From Acidimicrobiales bacterium (GTDB lineage: Bacteria > Actinomycetota > Acidimicrobiia > Acidimicrobiales > UBA8190), in contig DATKSK010000071.1 in the NCBI GenBank assembly GCA_035531755.1, positions 1 through 64,000 on the forward strand: a stretch of DNA of 64,000 nucleotides, given 5' to 3'. Made by a program: the position numbers and the translations under genes. Shown here in pieces: positions 16,436-25,271 of this stretch; position 1 is the first letter of the stretch, and the number at the start of each line of letters is the position of its first letter. Below the pieces are notes generated by a model, which searched no databases, had not been told where the DNA came from, and saw only the letters and a program-made list of their open reading frames with translations.

Positions 16436-16619
16436 AACGGGGAACCACGTTATGCAATTCCCGACGGTCAGATCCAGGTTTCCGTCGCGGACCCCGGCGG
16501 ACGCTGGGGCTCTCGGACAGAGGAACCACGCCCTCGCGCCGGGGGTGACCGGGTCCAGGCTCGGGGTGGTGTGTCGCCCTCGTGGAGGCAGTGTCGCAGT
16601 CGCTACCTCGGAGGCGTCG

Positions 16620-17450
16620 TCAACACCCCAGCAGGCCGGCGAGTGAGCCGCTCGGGCACGCTGCTCCTGTCCAGGTGACGCCGGAGAGCACCGCACCGGC
16701 CAAGTTGGCGCGGACGAGCGTGGCGTTGGTCAGGTTGGCATTGGTCAGCGTGGCCGCCATGAGCTTGGCCTTGAACAGCGTGGCGCCGGTGAGGTTGGCG
16801 CGGGTGAGGTTGGCGCCCGAGAGCACGGCGCCTTCGAGATGGCCGTTCGTGAGGTTGGCGCCGACGAGGTCGACGCCTCGCGCCTTGGCGTACACGAGCC
16901 TGGTTCCGAGGAGCTTCGCCCCGCTGAGGTTGGCGCCGACGAGCGCGGTGCGGATCAGGTTGGCACCCGAGAGCGTGGCCGTCGACAGCACGGCGTGGTC
17001 GAGATGGGCCCTGAGGAGGCTGGCGTTGGTGAGGTTCGCACCGGTGAGGTTCGCACCGGTGAGATGTGCGCCATCGAGCGTCGCGTTCGACAGCGCGGCG
17101 TTGCCGAGTGTCGCTCCGGTGAGGTTGGCGCCGGTGAGGTTGGCACTGGTCAGTGTGGTGCCGGACAACACGGCGTGGACGAGACGGGTGCCGCTGAGTT
17201 TGGCGCCGGCCAGGTTGGCTCCTGACAGCGTGGCGCGGGCCAGGTTGGCTCCTGACAGGTCGGTGCCCGCCAGCTGGGCCCCGGTCAGGTTGCAGCCGTG
17301 GAGGTCCACGAGGGGGGCAGGCGTGGCCTGGCAATTGACTGCGGCCGATGCCGGCGAGGCCAGGCCCACGGTCACCGAGAAGGCGCCGACGAGCGCGACA
17401 CCCAGGCCGATGGCGACACGCATCCTGTGGAATCCCAAGCGGCGGACCAT
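16620..17450 (-). CDS. Secreted pentapeptide-repeat protein
   Basis: After a signal peptide (VAIGLGVALVGAFSVTVGLASPASA) the chain is almost entirely A(N/T)L-x-x pentapeptide repeats (LTGANLTGATLGNAALSNAT), predicting a right-handed quadrilateral beta-helix of about 200 residues. Such helices act as rigid binding rods; some mimic DNA, but this one is exported, so gyrase protection is unlikely. A Cys pair (VNCQATP, LHGCNLTG) caps the N-terminal end and another (TGAACPSGS, GLLGC) the C-terminal end. ATG 17450. 276 aa. The near-repetitive DNA reflects the protein repeat. The partner is unknown. Confidence 0.9.
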   Translation of the reverse strand: MVRRLGFHRMRVAIGLGVALVGAFSVTVGLASPASAAVNCQATPAPLVDLHGCNLTGAQLAGTDLSGANLARATLSGANLAGAKLSGTRLVHAVLSGTTLTSANLTGANLTGATLGNAALSNATLDGAHLTGANLTGANLTNASLLRAHLDHAVLSTATLSGANLIRTALVGANLSGAKLLGTRLVYAKARGVDLVGANLTNGHLEGAVLSGANLTRANLTGATLFKAKLMAATLTNANLTNATLVRANLAGAVLSGVTWTGAACPSGSLAGLLGC

Positions 17451-17705
17451 GGCGTCAGGACCTCCTCGAGTCCAGAGTTGACCATCCCGCTCCGAGACCA
17501 TGAATCCCCAAATCTGACGAACTGCGCCGGAATGCTCCGATGTGACGTTCAGCACTCGAATCCTCACTCCGGGAGATCGCACCGGCGGAACGAGGAGCGG
17601 GTACGCAGACCCCTGCGGTCGACGACGGCGTCGTCGTCAAAGACCTCGTCCCGGTCTGACGGTCTGACGCGCTGACGGTCTGACGCGCTGGGCGGCGCTC
17701 GACGC

Positions 17706-18419
17706 TCAGCTGACGCGATCGGGGCCGGCGGAGCGCGACGTCCAGGCGACGACGGCGGCGACGGCCAGGGCGATGGCGAGCGGATAGACCTTCTGGCCGT
17801 GCACGATGAGGACCGCCCCGACCAGGGCGCCTGCGAACATGGCCGCGACCGCGAGCAGGCGGCGCCCTGCGGTCGCGCCGCGCCCACCGGCGACAGAGCT
17901 GTCGGCGGCGATGCCGGTGATCGTCAAGGTGAGCACCGTCGTGGTGAGATCCGGGACGGCGAGCGTGCGGGCAGTGGCGTTCTGAATCCCCATCGACGCG
18001 CCGAGCACGGCGATCAGGGCGTACCGCCAGGAACCGGCGAGCGCGGGCCCGCTCAGGCCTGCCAGCGCCACGGAGGACGCCACGAAGACCGCCTGGATCG
18101 TCGTGCCCGTGCGCAGGAGTTGTCCACGGTCGTCCGGTCTCGTCGAGGCGACCCGCCCACCGACCCCGGCACCGACGCCGAACGACGCCAGGGCGGCGAG
18201 CGACGCCCCGATCGAGAACCCGGGCGCTCCAACCAGTGCGAACGCCAGGAACACCACGTTCCCGGTCATGTTCGCCACGAAGACATGGCCGAGCACCAGG
18301 TAGCTGAACGCGTCGACGAGGCCCGTCACCAGCGTCATGGCGAGGAGCAAGGGTGGCAGCAGTCCATGGGGACCTGCCCTGTCAGGGGCGATCGTCTGAC
18401 GGAGCTCCGTGAAGAACAT
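17706..18419 (-). CDS. DUF1275 (YoaK-like) membrane protein
   Basis: Six or so hydrophobic segments are visible, beginning LLPPLLLAMTLVTGLVDAFSYLVLGHVFVANMTGN, with the family hallmark VDAxSY...GHVFVANMTGN and a second motif GASMGIQNATARTL. The family is a small inner-membrane protein of unknown transport or sensing role. About 237 aa from ATG 18419; a GTG at 18425 is equally possible. It lies 70 bases downstream of the lipoprotein gene on the same strand, so cotranscription is possible. Confidence 0.88.
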   Translation of the reverse strand: MFFTELRQTIAPDRAGPHGLLPPLLLAMTLVTGLVDAFSYLVLGHVFVANMTGNVVFLAFALVGAPGFSIGASLAALASFGVGAGVGGRVASTRPDDRGQLLRTGTTIQAVFVASSVALAGLSGPALAGSWRYALIAVLGASMGIQNATARTLAVPDLTTTVLTLTITGIAADSSVAGGRGATAGRRLLAVAAMFAGALVGAVLIVHGQKVYPLAIALAVAAVVAWTSRSAGPDRVS

Positions 18420-18495
18420 GTTCACGGGTACGCGTCCGGGGCGCTCCTCACGACGATGGTGAGGATGAAGGCACCGGCTGCGCGCCTCGACTCGC

Positions 18496-19065
18496 TCAGG
18501 GCGCGGAGGTCGGGACCGACCCCTCCGGCACGACGGTGATGTTGACGGCGAATTCGCCCGACCGTAAGGTGCCGATGCTGGACGACGCGCTCCCGGACAG
18601 GACCTCGACGGTCCATCCCGAGCCGGTGGCCGTGAACGACGCGCCGGTGAGCGTCACCGTGGTCGACGTCGAGCCCGCGCTCGTGGTCGCCGTCACTTGG
18701 GTGGACCCCGACTCCACGTTGGTGAGCGTGTACCCCGCCGACCGGAACTTGGACTCGTAGGCGGCGGTCCCGGTGGTGACGGCGCCGGTCACGGCGAACG
18801 CCGCATCCCACCGGTTGCTCGTACCCGCCCCCCCGAGCACCCGCGAGCCGTCGGGCACGGGCACGTTCGACGGGAATCCGGTCGGCAGCGCCCCGCTCGA
18901 GCCGGAGAAGCTGTGGCCGAGGACATTGCCACTGATCCCGTTCTTCGACAGGTGCAGGCTGCACGCCGAGAGCGCCAGGGCCGCCACGACCGCCATCGGC
19001 ACCCCGAGGACGACCCGGCCGCGGCGCAAGGTGATCAGGAACCGTCGGCATGTCCTGCCCGTCAT
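18496..19065 (-). CDS. Lipoprotein of unknown function
   Basis: ATG 19065 gives RRGRVVLGVPMAVVAALALSAC, a lipoprotein signal with lipobox LSAC. The mature part is Ser/Thr/Gly-rich with beta-strand character (AYESKFRSAGYTLTNVESGS, GWTVEVLSGSASSS). No catalytic motif is seen. The WDAAF...AYESKFRSAGYT stretch looks like small actinobacterial lipoproteins found near membrane proteins. 189 aa. Probably cotranscribed with the DUF1275 gene downstream. Confidence 0.7.
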   Translation of the reverse strand: MTGRTCRRFLITLRRGRVVLGVPMAVVAALALSACSLHLSKNGISGNVLGHSFSGSSGALPTGFPSNVPVPDGSRVLGGAGTSNRWDAAFAVTGAVTTGTAAYESKFRSAGYTLTNVESGSTQVTATTSAGSTSTTVTLTGASFTATGSGWTVEVLSGSASSSIGTLRSGEFAVNITVVPEGSVPTSAP

Positions 19066-19201
19066 ACCTTTCGAGCCTCCCGCCGTGCCAGCGCTGCCGG
19101 TCGTGACGAGCATGGGCGCACCTCCCGCTCCCGTGTGGTTTTCGCGGCCCGACGGGGCCTTATCGGTCACGGTACCCGTCCGCGTCGGCCCGGCGAGGGA
19201 C

Positions 19202-20035
19202 TCACCCCTGTGCTTCGGGTGGGTGGGCCGGGGCGTCGGGACGTCGGCCATCAGCTCGGAGGGTCCTGACCGGCCGGGCATGGGTGCACTGCGCGGTCGC
19301 CCGATTCGCCGTGACCACCTCGACGCCCTCGAAGTCTGCCAGCGTGCTGATGCGGAAACGGTTGTCGCGGGCCGTCGCCCGCTCCATGGCATGGGCGCGG
19401 GTCGAGTAGTAGCGGTCGCGCCCGTAGCCCTCGCTCGTGGCGGCGTAGCTCGCCACGAGCACGCGGCGCGGTCGTGTGTCACGGTTCGCCTCGCTGAAGT
19501 GCGGAAGAAGGCCGGCGATGCACAGAGCGTCGCCGGGCGCCAGCTCGGCCGGCTCCCACGGCAGCGACGCCGCCGTATCGGCCACCACCACTCCCCGATG
19601 GTCGACGGGAAGCATCTCATCGACACCGGGCGCGATCCAGACGCACCCCGACGTGGCGCTGCACTCGTCGATAGCGAGCAGGACCGACATCACGCGGACG
19701 ACGCCGGGATAGGCGAGGAGGTCCTGGTGCGGGCTGAACCCGGCGCCACCAGGCTGCTTGTAGTTGAGCTTGTCCTTGAAGTCGGCCACGCTCACGCCGA
19801 GCTCGGCGGCCGCCACGGCCGACAACGACCCCCGGACGAGCCCGGCGAAGCCGTCGTGGCAGGCCGACACGTTCTCCGTTCGGCAGATGGCCTCGCCGGT
19901 TGCGGTCTGCTCGGCGTAGTGCCCCCACCGGTGACTTCCCGGCGGCCAGGCCTCCACGTCCGAGGCCCAGGTCCGCAACGCCTCCAGGTCGGCGCCGGTG
20001 ACGACGGCTCGTCGGACCGGTGACAGCGGCGTCAA
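19202..20035 (-). CDS. PhyH-type 2-oxoglutarate dioxygenase, PhnY/TmpA-like
   Basis: Fe(II)/2-oxoglutarate oxygenase of the phytanoyl-CoA dioxygenase fold. The iron ligands are visible as H-x-D in GFSPHQDLLAYP and a distal His in GLLPHFSEANRDTRPRRVLV, whose RR would bind 2-oxoglutarate. The gene starts with TTG at 20035, overlapping the stop of the PhnZ-like gene (TTGA), so the two are cotranslated. PhnY hydroxylates 2-aminoethylphosphonate at C1 and PhnZ then cleaves it; this pair has the same order of chemistry. The true substrate could be another phosphonate (compare TmpA). 277 aa. Confidence 0.8.
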   Translation of the reverse strand: MTPLSPVRRAVVTGADLEALRTWASDVEAWPPGSHRWGHYAEQTATGEAICRTENVSACHDGFAGLVRGSLSAVAAAELGVSVADFKDKLNYKQPGGAGFSPHQDLLAYPGVVRVMSVLLAIDECSATSGCVWIAPGVDEMLPVDHRGVVVADTAASLPWEPAELAPGDALCIAGLLPHFSEANRDTRPRRVLVASYAATSEGYGRDRYYSTRAHAMERATARDNRFRISTLADFEGVEVVTANRATAQCTHARPVRTLRADGRRPDAPAHPPEAQG

Positions 20036-20565
20036 TGCGCCGACTCCCGGAGCAGCGGCAGCCAGTACGCCAGTGGAGGGACGACCCGCCCGAGCACTTT
20101 GGCGGCGTCGTCGGCCCGGCGCAGCACCACGGCTGCGGCCCCCACTGGCGACGCCGCGAAGGCGGCGGCGTCCTCGGGTCCGAGGGGGCCACCCTGGAGC
20201 GCCAACGTCCGCACGCTGTCGGCGGAGAGGCGCGAGCGATACGACGCGTCTGTGGTGACCAGATACCGCTTGGCCGGCACATGCGCCTCGACCAGGCCTG
20301 CCACCCGGTCACCGAGCAGGGCGCGGACGCAGGCGGCACCCAACCGGCCGTGATCGTCGTCGGAGCCGAACCGGTGCCCGATGTCATGGACCAACCCGGC
20401 CAGCTGGAGCTCGACGTCGTCGGGCCGCACCGTCGACAGCTCGAAGGCGCACTGCAACCCGTGGTCGAGCGCGCTCAGCCGGTCGGACCGGTCAGACCGT
20501 CGTGCGGGCTCCGCCGGCTCGGACGCGAGCGAGCCGAGGACGTCGACGAGCTCGGAGAGGGTCAC
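20032..20565 (-). CDS. PhnZ/TmpB-like HD-domain diiron oxygenase for phosphonates
   Basis: The sequence follows the phosphonate-associated HD family: LDHGLQCAFEL, LAGLVHDIGHRF, DDHGRLGA, AHVPAKRYLVTT, RLSADSVRTLALQGGP and LRRADDAAK. These match the His/Asp ligands of the mixed-valent diiron site and the substrate-binding Lys (HVPAK) of PhnZ. The Tyr and Glu found 10 and 7 residues before the first His ligand in PhnZ appear here as Asp and Asp. GTG 20565 is chosen because it starts 5 bases after the upstream stop. 177 aa. It should split a hydroxyphosphonate to phosphate plus a carboxylate. Confidence 0.83.
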   Translation of the reverse strand: MTLSELVDVLGSLASEPAEPARRSDRSDRLSALDHGLQCAFELSTVRPDDVELQLAGLVHDIGHRFGSDDDHGRLGAACVRALLGDRVAGLVEAHVPAKRYLVTTDASYRSRLSADSVRTLALQGGPLGPEDAAAFAASPVGAAAVVLRRADDAAKVLGRVVPPLAYWLPLLRESAH

Positions 20566-20569
20566 GGGG

Positions 20570-22003
20570 TCATGCCACCGAGCCGGGAGGCCGGCCGATG
20601 CCGCCGTCGACGAGCAGCATGTCGCTGAGGGTCCTGTCGGCATGACGTGAACGCCACGTCAGCATGGCCTGGGCATGCTCGAGCACGACGCCGGGATCCT
20701 CCACCTCGGTGCGCCACGTCGGGTCGGCGGCCAGGTCGAAGCAGCGCCAGTCACCCCCGCCGTACTGGACGTAGGCGGCCGCGTCCGAACGCACCACGGT
20801 CACGTGCTTGGACTCCAGGCGACGGTCCCACGGCCAGGAGTGCGGGCCGAAGGGGATGTATTCCCAGCGCCAGTCGTACTCCCAGTGAGCGGCGTCGCGC
20901 CACCACGGAGGCTCCTCCCCGGCGAGAAAGCCGGAGAGTGGCAGCCCGTCGCACTGTGCGGGGACATCGACCCCCACCGCCTCGCAGATGGTGGGAAGCA
21001 CGTCCACGTTCTCGGTGAAGGCCGACACGACGGTGCCGTGCGTGCTCGGCCGGCGCGGGTCGCGGACGATGGCGGGGATGTGGTAGCTCGCCTCGAAGGG
21101 TCCTCCCTTGCCGAGCCGGCCCTGGTCCCCCAGCTGCTCGCCGTGGTCGGAGGTCACGACGACGAAGGTGTCGTCCCACATCCCGAGCGTGTTCAACGCG
21201 TCGAGCACCCGCCCGAACTGCTCGTCCACGTCGGAGACCATCCCGAAGTACTGCGCCCGCAGCTCCCGCAGGCGCCGCTCGTCGGCGGGGGCCGCCGGCG
21301 CGGCGAGTCTGCCGCAGAACGGCATGTCGCGCTCGGGCGCGGTCAGCGGCGGCGGCACATCGTCGGGGTCGTAGGCCTTCGACCACCGACCGGCGGCGGC
21401 GTACGGGGGGTGCGGGCGCCAGTAGCTGGCGTGGGCGAACCATGGCCCGTCGCGACGCTCGAGCCAGCCGACGAGCGCGTCGGTCAAGAACGCCGAGACG
21501 CCGTGCTCGGCGGGACGGTCCGGCTCCGTGGCCAGGGCCGTGTCGCCGTCGGCGGGCACGTCGTAGCCCAGCCGACCGAGCCACGCCCGCCACGCGTCCT
21601 GATCGTCGGGAAGGTCCAGCCCGACGTCGAAACCCGGGGGGAACCCCTGGTACGACGACAGCCGAGGGTCGTCGGGTCCCGTCGCCACCCGGGGGTCGAT
21701 CCCCTGGTCCGCGTAGCCGAACACGGTCGGCACGTACCCGGCGCGCCGCGCCACCCGGGCCACGTTGTCGAAGCGGTCGTCGAGGGGCGTGCCATTGCCC
21801 ACCACCCGGTTGTTCATCTGGTAGGTGCCGGTGTAGAGGCAGGCCCGCCCGGGGGCGCACGGCGACGCCTGGCTGTAGTGGCGCGCGAACCGCACGCCGT
21901 GCGCCGCCAGGCGGTCGAGGTTGGGCGTGCGGACGACCGGGTGCCCTGCCGCCGAGAGGCAGTCACCGCGGAACTGGTCGAGCGTGACGACAAGGACGTT
22001 CAT
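20570..22003 (-). CDS. Phosphonate monoester hydrolase-like (sulfatase superfamily)
   Basis: The start MNVLVVTLDQFRGDCLSA and the formylglycine motif YSQASPCAPGRACLYTGTY (C-x-P-x-R) place it in the phosphonate monoester hydrolase/phosphodiesterase branch of the sulfatases. YTGxYxMNxR is typical of that branch. The second metal half is present as VVTSDHGEQLGDQGRLGKGG with the conserved Lys. 477 aa. Its neighbours are PhnZ- and PhnY-like genes, 4 bases downstream, so it may release a phosphonate from an ester before oxidative C-P cleavage. ATG 22003 follows family homology. Confidence 0.85.
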   Translation of the reverse strand: MNVLVVTLDQFRGDCLSAAGHPVVRTPNLDRLAAHGVRFARHYSQASPCAPGRACLYTGTYQMNNRVVGNGTPLDDRFDNVARVARRAGYVPTVFGYADQGIDPRVATGPDDPRLSSYQGFPPGFDVGLDLPDDQDAWRAWLGRLGYDVPADGDTALATEPDRPAEHGVSAFLTDALVGWLERRDGPWFAHASYWRPHPPYAAAGRWSKAYDPDDVPPPLTAPERDMPFCGRLAAPAAPADERRLRELRAQYFGMVSDVDEQFGRVLDALNTLGMWDDTFVVVTSDHGEQLGDQGRLGKGGPFEASYHIPAIVRDPRRPSTHGTVVSAFTENVDVLPTICEAVGVDVPAQCDGLPLSGFLAGEEPPWWRDAAHWEYDWRWEYIPFGPHSWPWDRRLESKHVTVVRSDAAAYVQYGGGDWRCFDLAADPTWRTEVEDPGVVLEHAQAMLTWRSRHADRTLSDMLLVDGGIGRPPGSVA

Positions 22004-22169
22004 CTGTTCCGCGGTTTGCTCCGTTCCCGTCGCGTCGCCTCCATGGTGCCCCGGCGACAGTGCGCCTACAAGCACGGCGGAGACACGGCGGCCGTGGGCA
22101 CCGGTGACGGCCCCACGGTGGCGCACACCGGCGCCGCCACCGCAGCCGCCGGGACGGACGCGGGTCCCG

Positions 22170-23159
22170 TCACGACGAAGGGCCGGCTCCGTCGGGGGCC
22201 GCCGGTCGGAGGGCCCGCCCGTCCACCCATCCGGACCAGCCGCTCGACGTCAGCACGTGGGCCCAGGCGCCGAGCCGAGCCACGACCTGCACCGGCAGGC
22301 CGGGCGGGAGCTGCCCGACGAGATGGCTCCCCGGGTCGGGCCGGGCCCACACCGCCAGGCCGCCGGGGGGCGCGACGGACAGGGGGACGACACCCGAGGA
22401 GGATCCGGGTGCCGGTGGGATCGACAGCGCGGGCACGGCGCGCAGCTGGTGATGGCGGAAGGGTGAGGCGGCCAGCGCCCGGTGGAACAGCACCGCGTAG
22501 ACGAGCACGCCCATCGCCAGCACCGAGTACGCCAGTGCCGGGGCATCGAGGCCGAGGAGGGCGTCGTACGCCCCGTGCCCGCAGGCGCCCACGACGTAGG
22601 CGACGGCCACGGCGCGCCGACTGCCGAGCCCGCAACGCCACCGGCCGTACTCGTAGCCGATGATCCCCGTCCATGCCATGTGCCCGAGGTTGCCGACGAG
22701 GGCGCGCACCGGCGCCGTCATCGTGAGTGCCAGGTGTGATGCCGTCGACGGCGACAGGTGGTACGCCAGGGCGACGTCGTAGGTCCGGAGGATGTACGAC
22801 AGCGTCTCGACGCCGGCGAAGCCGAGGGCCACGGCCGACGCGTAGATCATGCCGTCCACCGGCTCGTTCAGGTTGGTATTCCGGCGGGTGCCGAGGACGA
22901 GCACCGAGAACTTCGAGCCCTCCTCGATGAGGCCCACGAGCAGGCCGCCGCCGAGGACGACGCCTACCGCGCCCGAGAGTCTGGGACGGGTGGCGGACTC
23001 CAGTGCGAACGCCAGGACGACGGCGATGATCGACATGACGTAGAGCCGGGCCACGAGCCACTTGGGCTCCTTCTCGTACCGGTCGCGGCTGTAGACGAGC
23101 GCGAGCCACGCCAGTGAGGGGACGAAGGCTGCGATCAGGGCCTCCGTGCGAATGTCCAT
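22170..23159 (-). CDS. PrsW-family intramembrane metalloprotease with SH3-like tail
   Basis: Multi-span membrane protein (329 aa) with the PrsW motifs: EExxK in LIEEGSKFSVL, NEPVDGMIYASAVALGFAGVE, and HMAWTG plus GHGAYDAL further on. These give the Glu/His metal site inside the membrane. The last about 75 residues are soluble (GGLAVWARPDPGSHLVGQL, AWAHVLTSSGWSGWVDGRAL), a bacterial SH3-like fold. PrsW proteases cut anti-sigma factors or other membrane regulators. The target here is unknown. It is followed downstream by the end of the phosphonate operon. Confidence 0.88.
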   Translation of the reverse strand: MDIRTEALIAAFVPSLAWLALVYSRDRYEKEPKWLVARLYVMSIIAVVLAFALESATRPRLSGAVGVVLGGGLLVGLIEEGSKFSVLVLGTRRNTNLNEPVDGMIYASAVALGFAGVETLSYILRTYDVALAYHLSPSTASHLALTMTAPVRALVGNLGHMAWTGIIGYEYGRWRCGLGSRRAVAVAYVVGACGHGAYDALLGLDAPALAYSVLAMGVLVYAVLFHRALAASPFRHHQLRAVPALSIPPAPGSSSGVVPLSVAPPGGLAVWARPDPGSHLVGQLPPGLPVQVVARLGAWAHVLTSSGWSGWVDGRALRPAAPDGAGPSS

Positions 23160-23210
23160 GCGGTCCTCTGGCCGGGGCGAACGACGACAGGCCGGTGAGC
23201 GTCCCGGGGG

Positions 23211-24521
23211 TCAGGCGCTCACGGGCACGCCGGTGGGCAGGCCGCCGTCCTGTGCACCGGCGGGGTCGGTCCCGCCGGCGGTCGCCGCGAGCTCGGCCCG
23301 GTGTCGTGTGGCCCAGCCCGGGCCTCGCACCACGTACGACAGGCGCTCGCCCCAACTCGTCGAGGACGCCACATCACGCAGGATGTCGCGGTACTCGTGC
23401 GTGGCGATGCGCAACGGGTTGAACGTGTTGATGTTCTTCGTGAGCCCGTACACGACCGGCTCGTCCTCCGGCTCGAAGGTCCCGAACAGGCGGTCCCACA
23501 CGATCAAGATGCTGCCGTGATTGCGGTCGAGGTATTGCCGGTTCGACCCGTGGTGGACCCGATGGTGCGACGGGGTGTTGAGGATGGCCTCGGGCGGGCC
23601 CAGCCGGCCGATGGTCTCGGTGTGGATCCAGTACTGGTAGAGGAGGTTCACCCCGCGGGCGGTCTCCACGAGCCCGGGACGGATGCCGAACAGGCACAGC
23701 GCGCCGAACGGGACGAACGTCCCGAAGGCCTCGGCCACGGGCTGGCGCAGCGCCGTCGACAGGTTGTAGTGCTCGCTCGAGTGGTGCACGACGTGGATCG
23801 ACCACATGTACCGGCTCGAATGCATGAAGCGGTGGTCCCAGTAGTAGACGAAGTCCCACGCCGCGATGGCCGCCGCCAGCGCCAGCGGGCCCACCCCCAG
23901 GTCGGGGAGCAGGCGCCGCCGCCACAGCCGGTCCGGTGTCGTACGCGATGCCCACGTCGTGGTCACAGCCACGCCCCCGGTCACGACGGCGGCCACGCCA
24001 CCGACCGACGCCACGGAGCGGGCCGCTCGCAGCGCCGCGGCCCGGCGCGCCGCTCGTGGCGCCGAAGGGGGGACGCGGCGGTGCGTGGCTTCCCTGCCGT
24101 GCGCGGTCGGGTGGGCGCCGTGGTCCCGGCCCGGGTCGTCGGCCAGGCGCCGGACGACCCGGTCCGCCACGGTCGTCACCGCCACCGCGCCCAGGGCCCC
24201 GATGACGAGCCCGCGGCCGTAGCGCCCGCGGCCCGGCGTGACCGGCCGGAGCAGCTTCTGCCCCACCATGGGCGCCACCAGGCTGCCGACGCCCATGGCC
24301 AAGCTGGCCAGGGTGTCGCGGCGCTCGTAGTCGCCGGCGGTGGGACCCCCGACCGCCGCCCGGCGCCGACGCCGGCGCCACAGGTACTCGGCAGCCATGG
24401 TGGCGAAGTAGAAGGGAACGGCGACGACCGTCAGGTCCCGGGCACCTCCGGAGGACGCCGCCGCCGGGGACGCGGCCCGCGACGCGACGGCTCTGGTGCG
24501 GCGACGACCCATCGCGCCCAT
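23211..24521 (-). CDS. Sterol desaturase/fatty acid hydroxylase family protein
   Basis: Membrane diiron oxygenase. The eight-His set is visible in order: WDHRFMH, HVVHHSSEHYN and HHRVHHGSN. Membrane segments are at about 25-120 and around the boxes. The N-terminal half is Arg/Ala-rich (REATHRRVPPSAPRAARRAA) and longer than usual, giving 436 aa. ATG 24521 and ATG 24512 are both plausible starts. It lies 59 bases after the TetR gene in the same direction, so P450, TetR and this gene may form one operon acting on a sterol, hopanoid or fatty acid. Confidence 0.87.
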   Translation of the reverse strand: MGAMGRRRTRAVASRAASPAAASSGGARDLTVVAVPFYFATMAAEYLWRRRRRRAAVGGPTAGDYERRDTLASLAMGVGSLVAPMVGQKLLRPVTPGRGRYGRGLVIGALGAVAVTTVADRVVRRLADDPGRDHGAHPTAHGREATHRRVPPSAPRAARRAAALRAARSVASVGGVAAVVTGGVAVTTTWASRTTPDRLWRRRLLPDLGVGPLALAAAIAAWDFVYYWDHRFMHSSRYMWSIHVVHHSSEHYNLSTALRQPVAEAFGTFVPFGALCLFGIRPGLVETARGVNLLYQYWIHTETIGRLGPPEAILNTPSHHRVHHGSNRQYLDRNHGSILIVWDRLFGTFEPEDEPVVYGLTKNINTFNPLRIATHEYRDILRDVASSTSWGERLSYVVRGPGWATRHRAELAATAGGTDPAGAQDGGLPTGVPVSA

Positions 24522-24580
24522 TGTGCGCTGGTTGCCGCCCGGCCGTCGACCCCGCCGGCCCGCCCCGAGCGTGTGCCCCG

Positions 24581-25270
24581 TCAGCCGTCCGGGGCGGAAG
24601 GGGCGCCAGGGGCGGTGGGTGCCGGGCCTTCCACACGCCCGGCACCGACGGACGGACCGGCCAGCCCGTGCAGCATGAAGGCAATCAGCTCGTCGGCGGC
24701 AAGGTCGATGGGGTCGGGGGCGGGGTCGGCGGCCCGGACCGACATGGCCCCGTAGAGCTGCTGGCCCACGAACGTCATGGCCTTGTCCGGATCGACCAGG
24801 CGGAAGTCGCCGGTCCGGGTACCCTGCTCGATCACGTCCCTGATGAGGCCGGCGACGTCGAGGCCGATGAGGTCGAGCTCGGCTCCGACCGTGGAGCCGA
24901 GCTGACTGGGCGCCCCCTGTGTCGCCAAGGCCAGGCGGAAGAACGCCGGGTTGTCGTCGATGCGCTCCAGCATGCCGACGACGAGCGTCCGAAGGCGGTC
25001 GACGGGGTCGCCGTCGTCCTCCCACGACGCCACCACGGCATCGAGCAGGAGCGTGTGCATGCGCTGCAAGCACGCCCGCAGCAATTCGTCCCGATTGGCG
25101 AAGTACACGTAGAGCGTCGACCTCGCCACCCCCGCCTCGGTGGCGATCTCGTCCATCGGGACCTCGGTGGTGCCGCGCTCGCCGAAGAGGCGCCGCGCCA
25201 CGTCGATGATCTGGTCCCGGCGGAAGTCGCGGATGATGGCCCTCAGCTCGGCGGGCGCGCTCCGGGCCAC
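24581..25270 (-). CDS. TetR-family transcriptional repressor
   Basis: N-terminal helix-turn-helix: DQIIDVARRLFGERGTTEVP, MDEIATEAGVARSTLYVYFANRDELL. The C-terminal ligand domain covers about 75-210. GTG 25270 follows the P450 stop by one base, so translation is coupled. TetR proteins next to P450 genes commonly bind the P450 substrate or product and block the shared promoter; a 34-bp palindrome at 26525-26558 in front of the P450 is the obvious operator. 229 aa with a disordered Pro/Ala tail. Confidence 0.9.
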   Translation of the reverse strand: MARSAPAELRAIIRDFRRDQIIDVARRLFGERGTTEVPMDEIATEAGVARSTLYVYFANRDELLRACLQRMHTLLLDAVVASWEDDGDPVDRLRTLVVGMLERIDDNPAFFRLALATQGAPSQLGSTVGAELDLIGLDVAGLIRDVIEQGTRTGDFRLVDPDKAMTFVGQQLYGAMSVRAADPAPDPIDLAADELIAFMLHGLAGPSVGAGRVEGPAPTAPGAPSAPDG

Positions 25271-25271
25271 G

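Noticed and set aside
16620-17450. Evenly spaced repeats resembling a CRISPR array
   Set aside because: The 15-base period codes in one frame for pentapeptide repeats behind a signal peptide. There are no unique spacers or cas genes.
20032-20565. Generic HD phosphohydrolase
   Set aside because: HVPAKRYL, LxxxSxRTLxLQGGP and LRRADDAAK are specific for the phosphonate-linked oxygenase family, and the PhyH gene is coupled to it.
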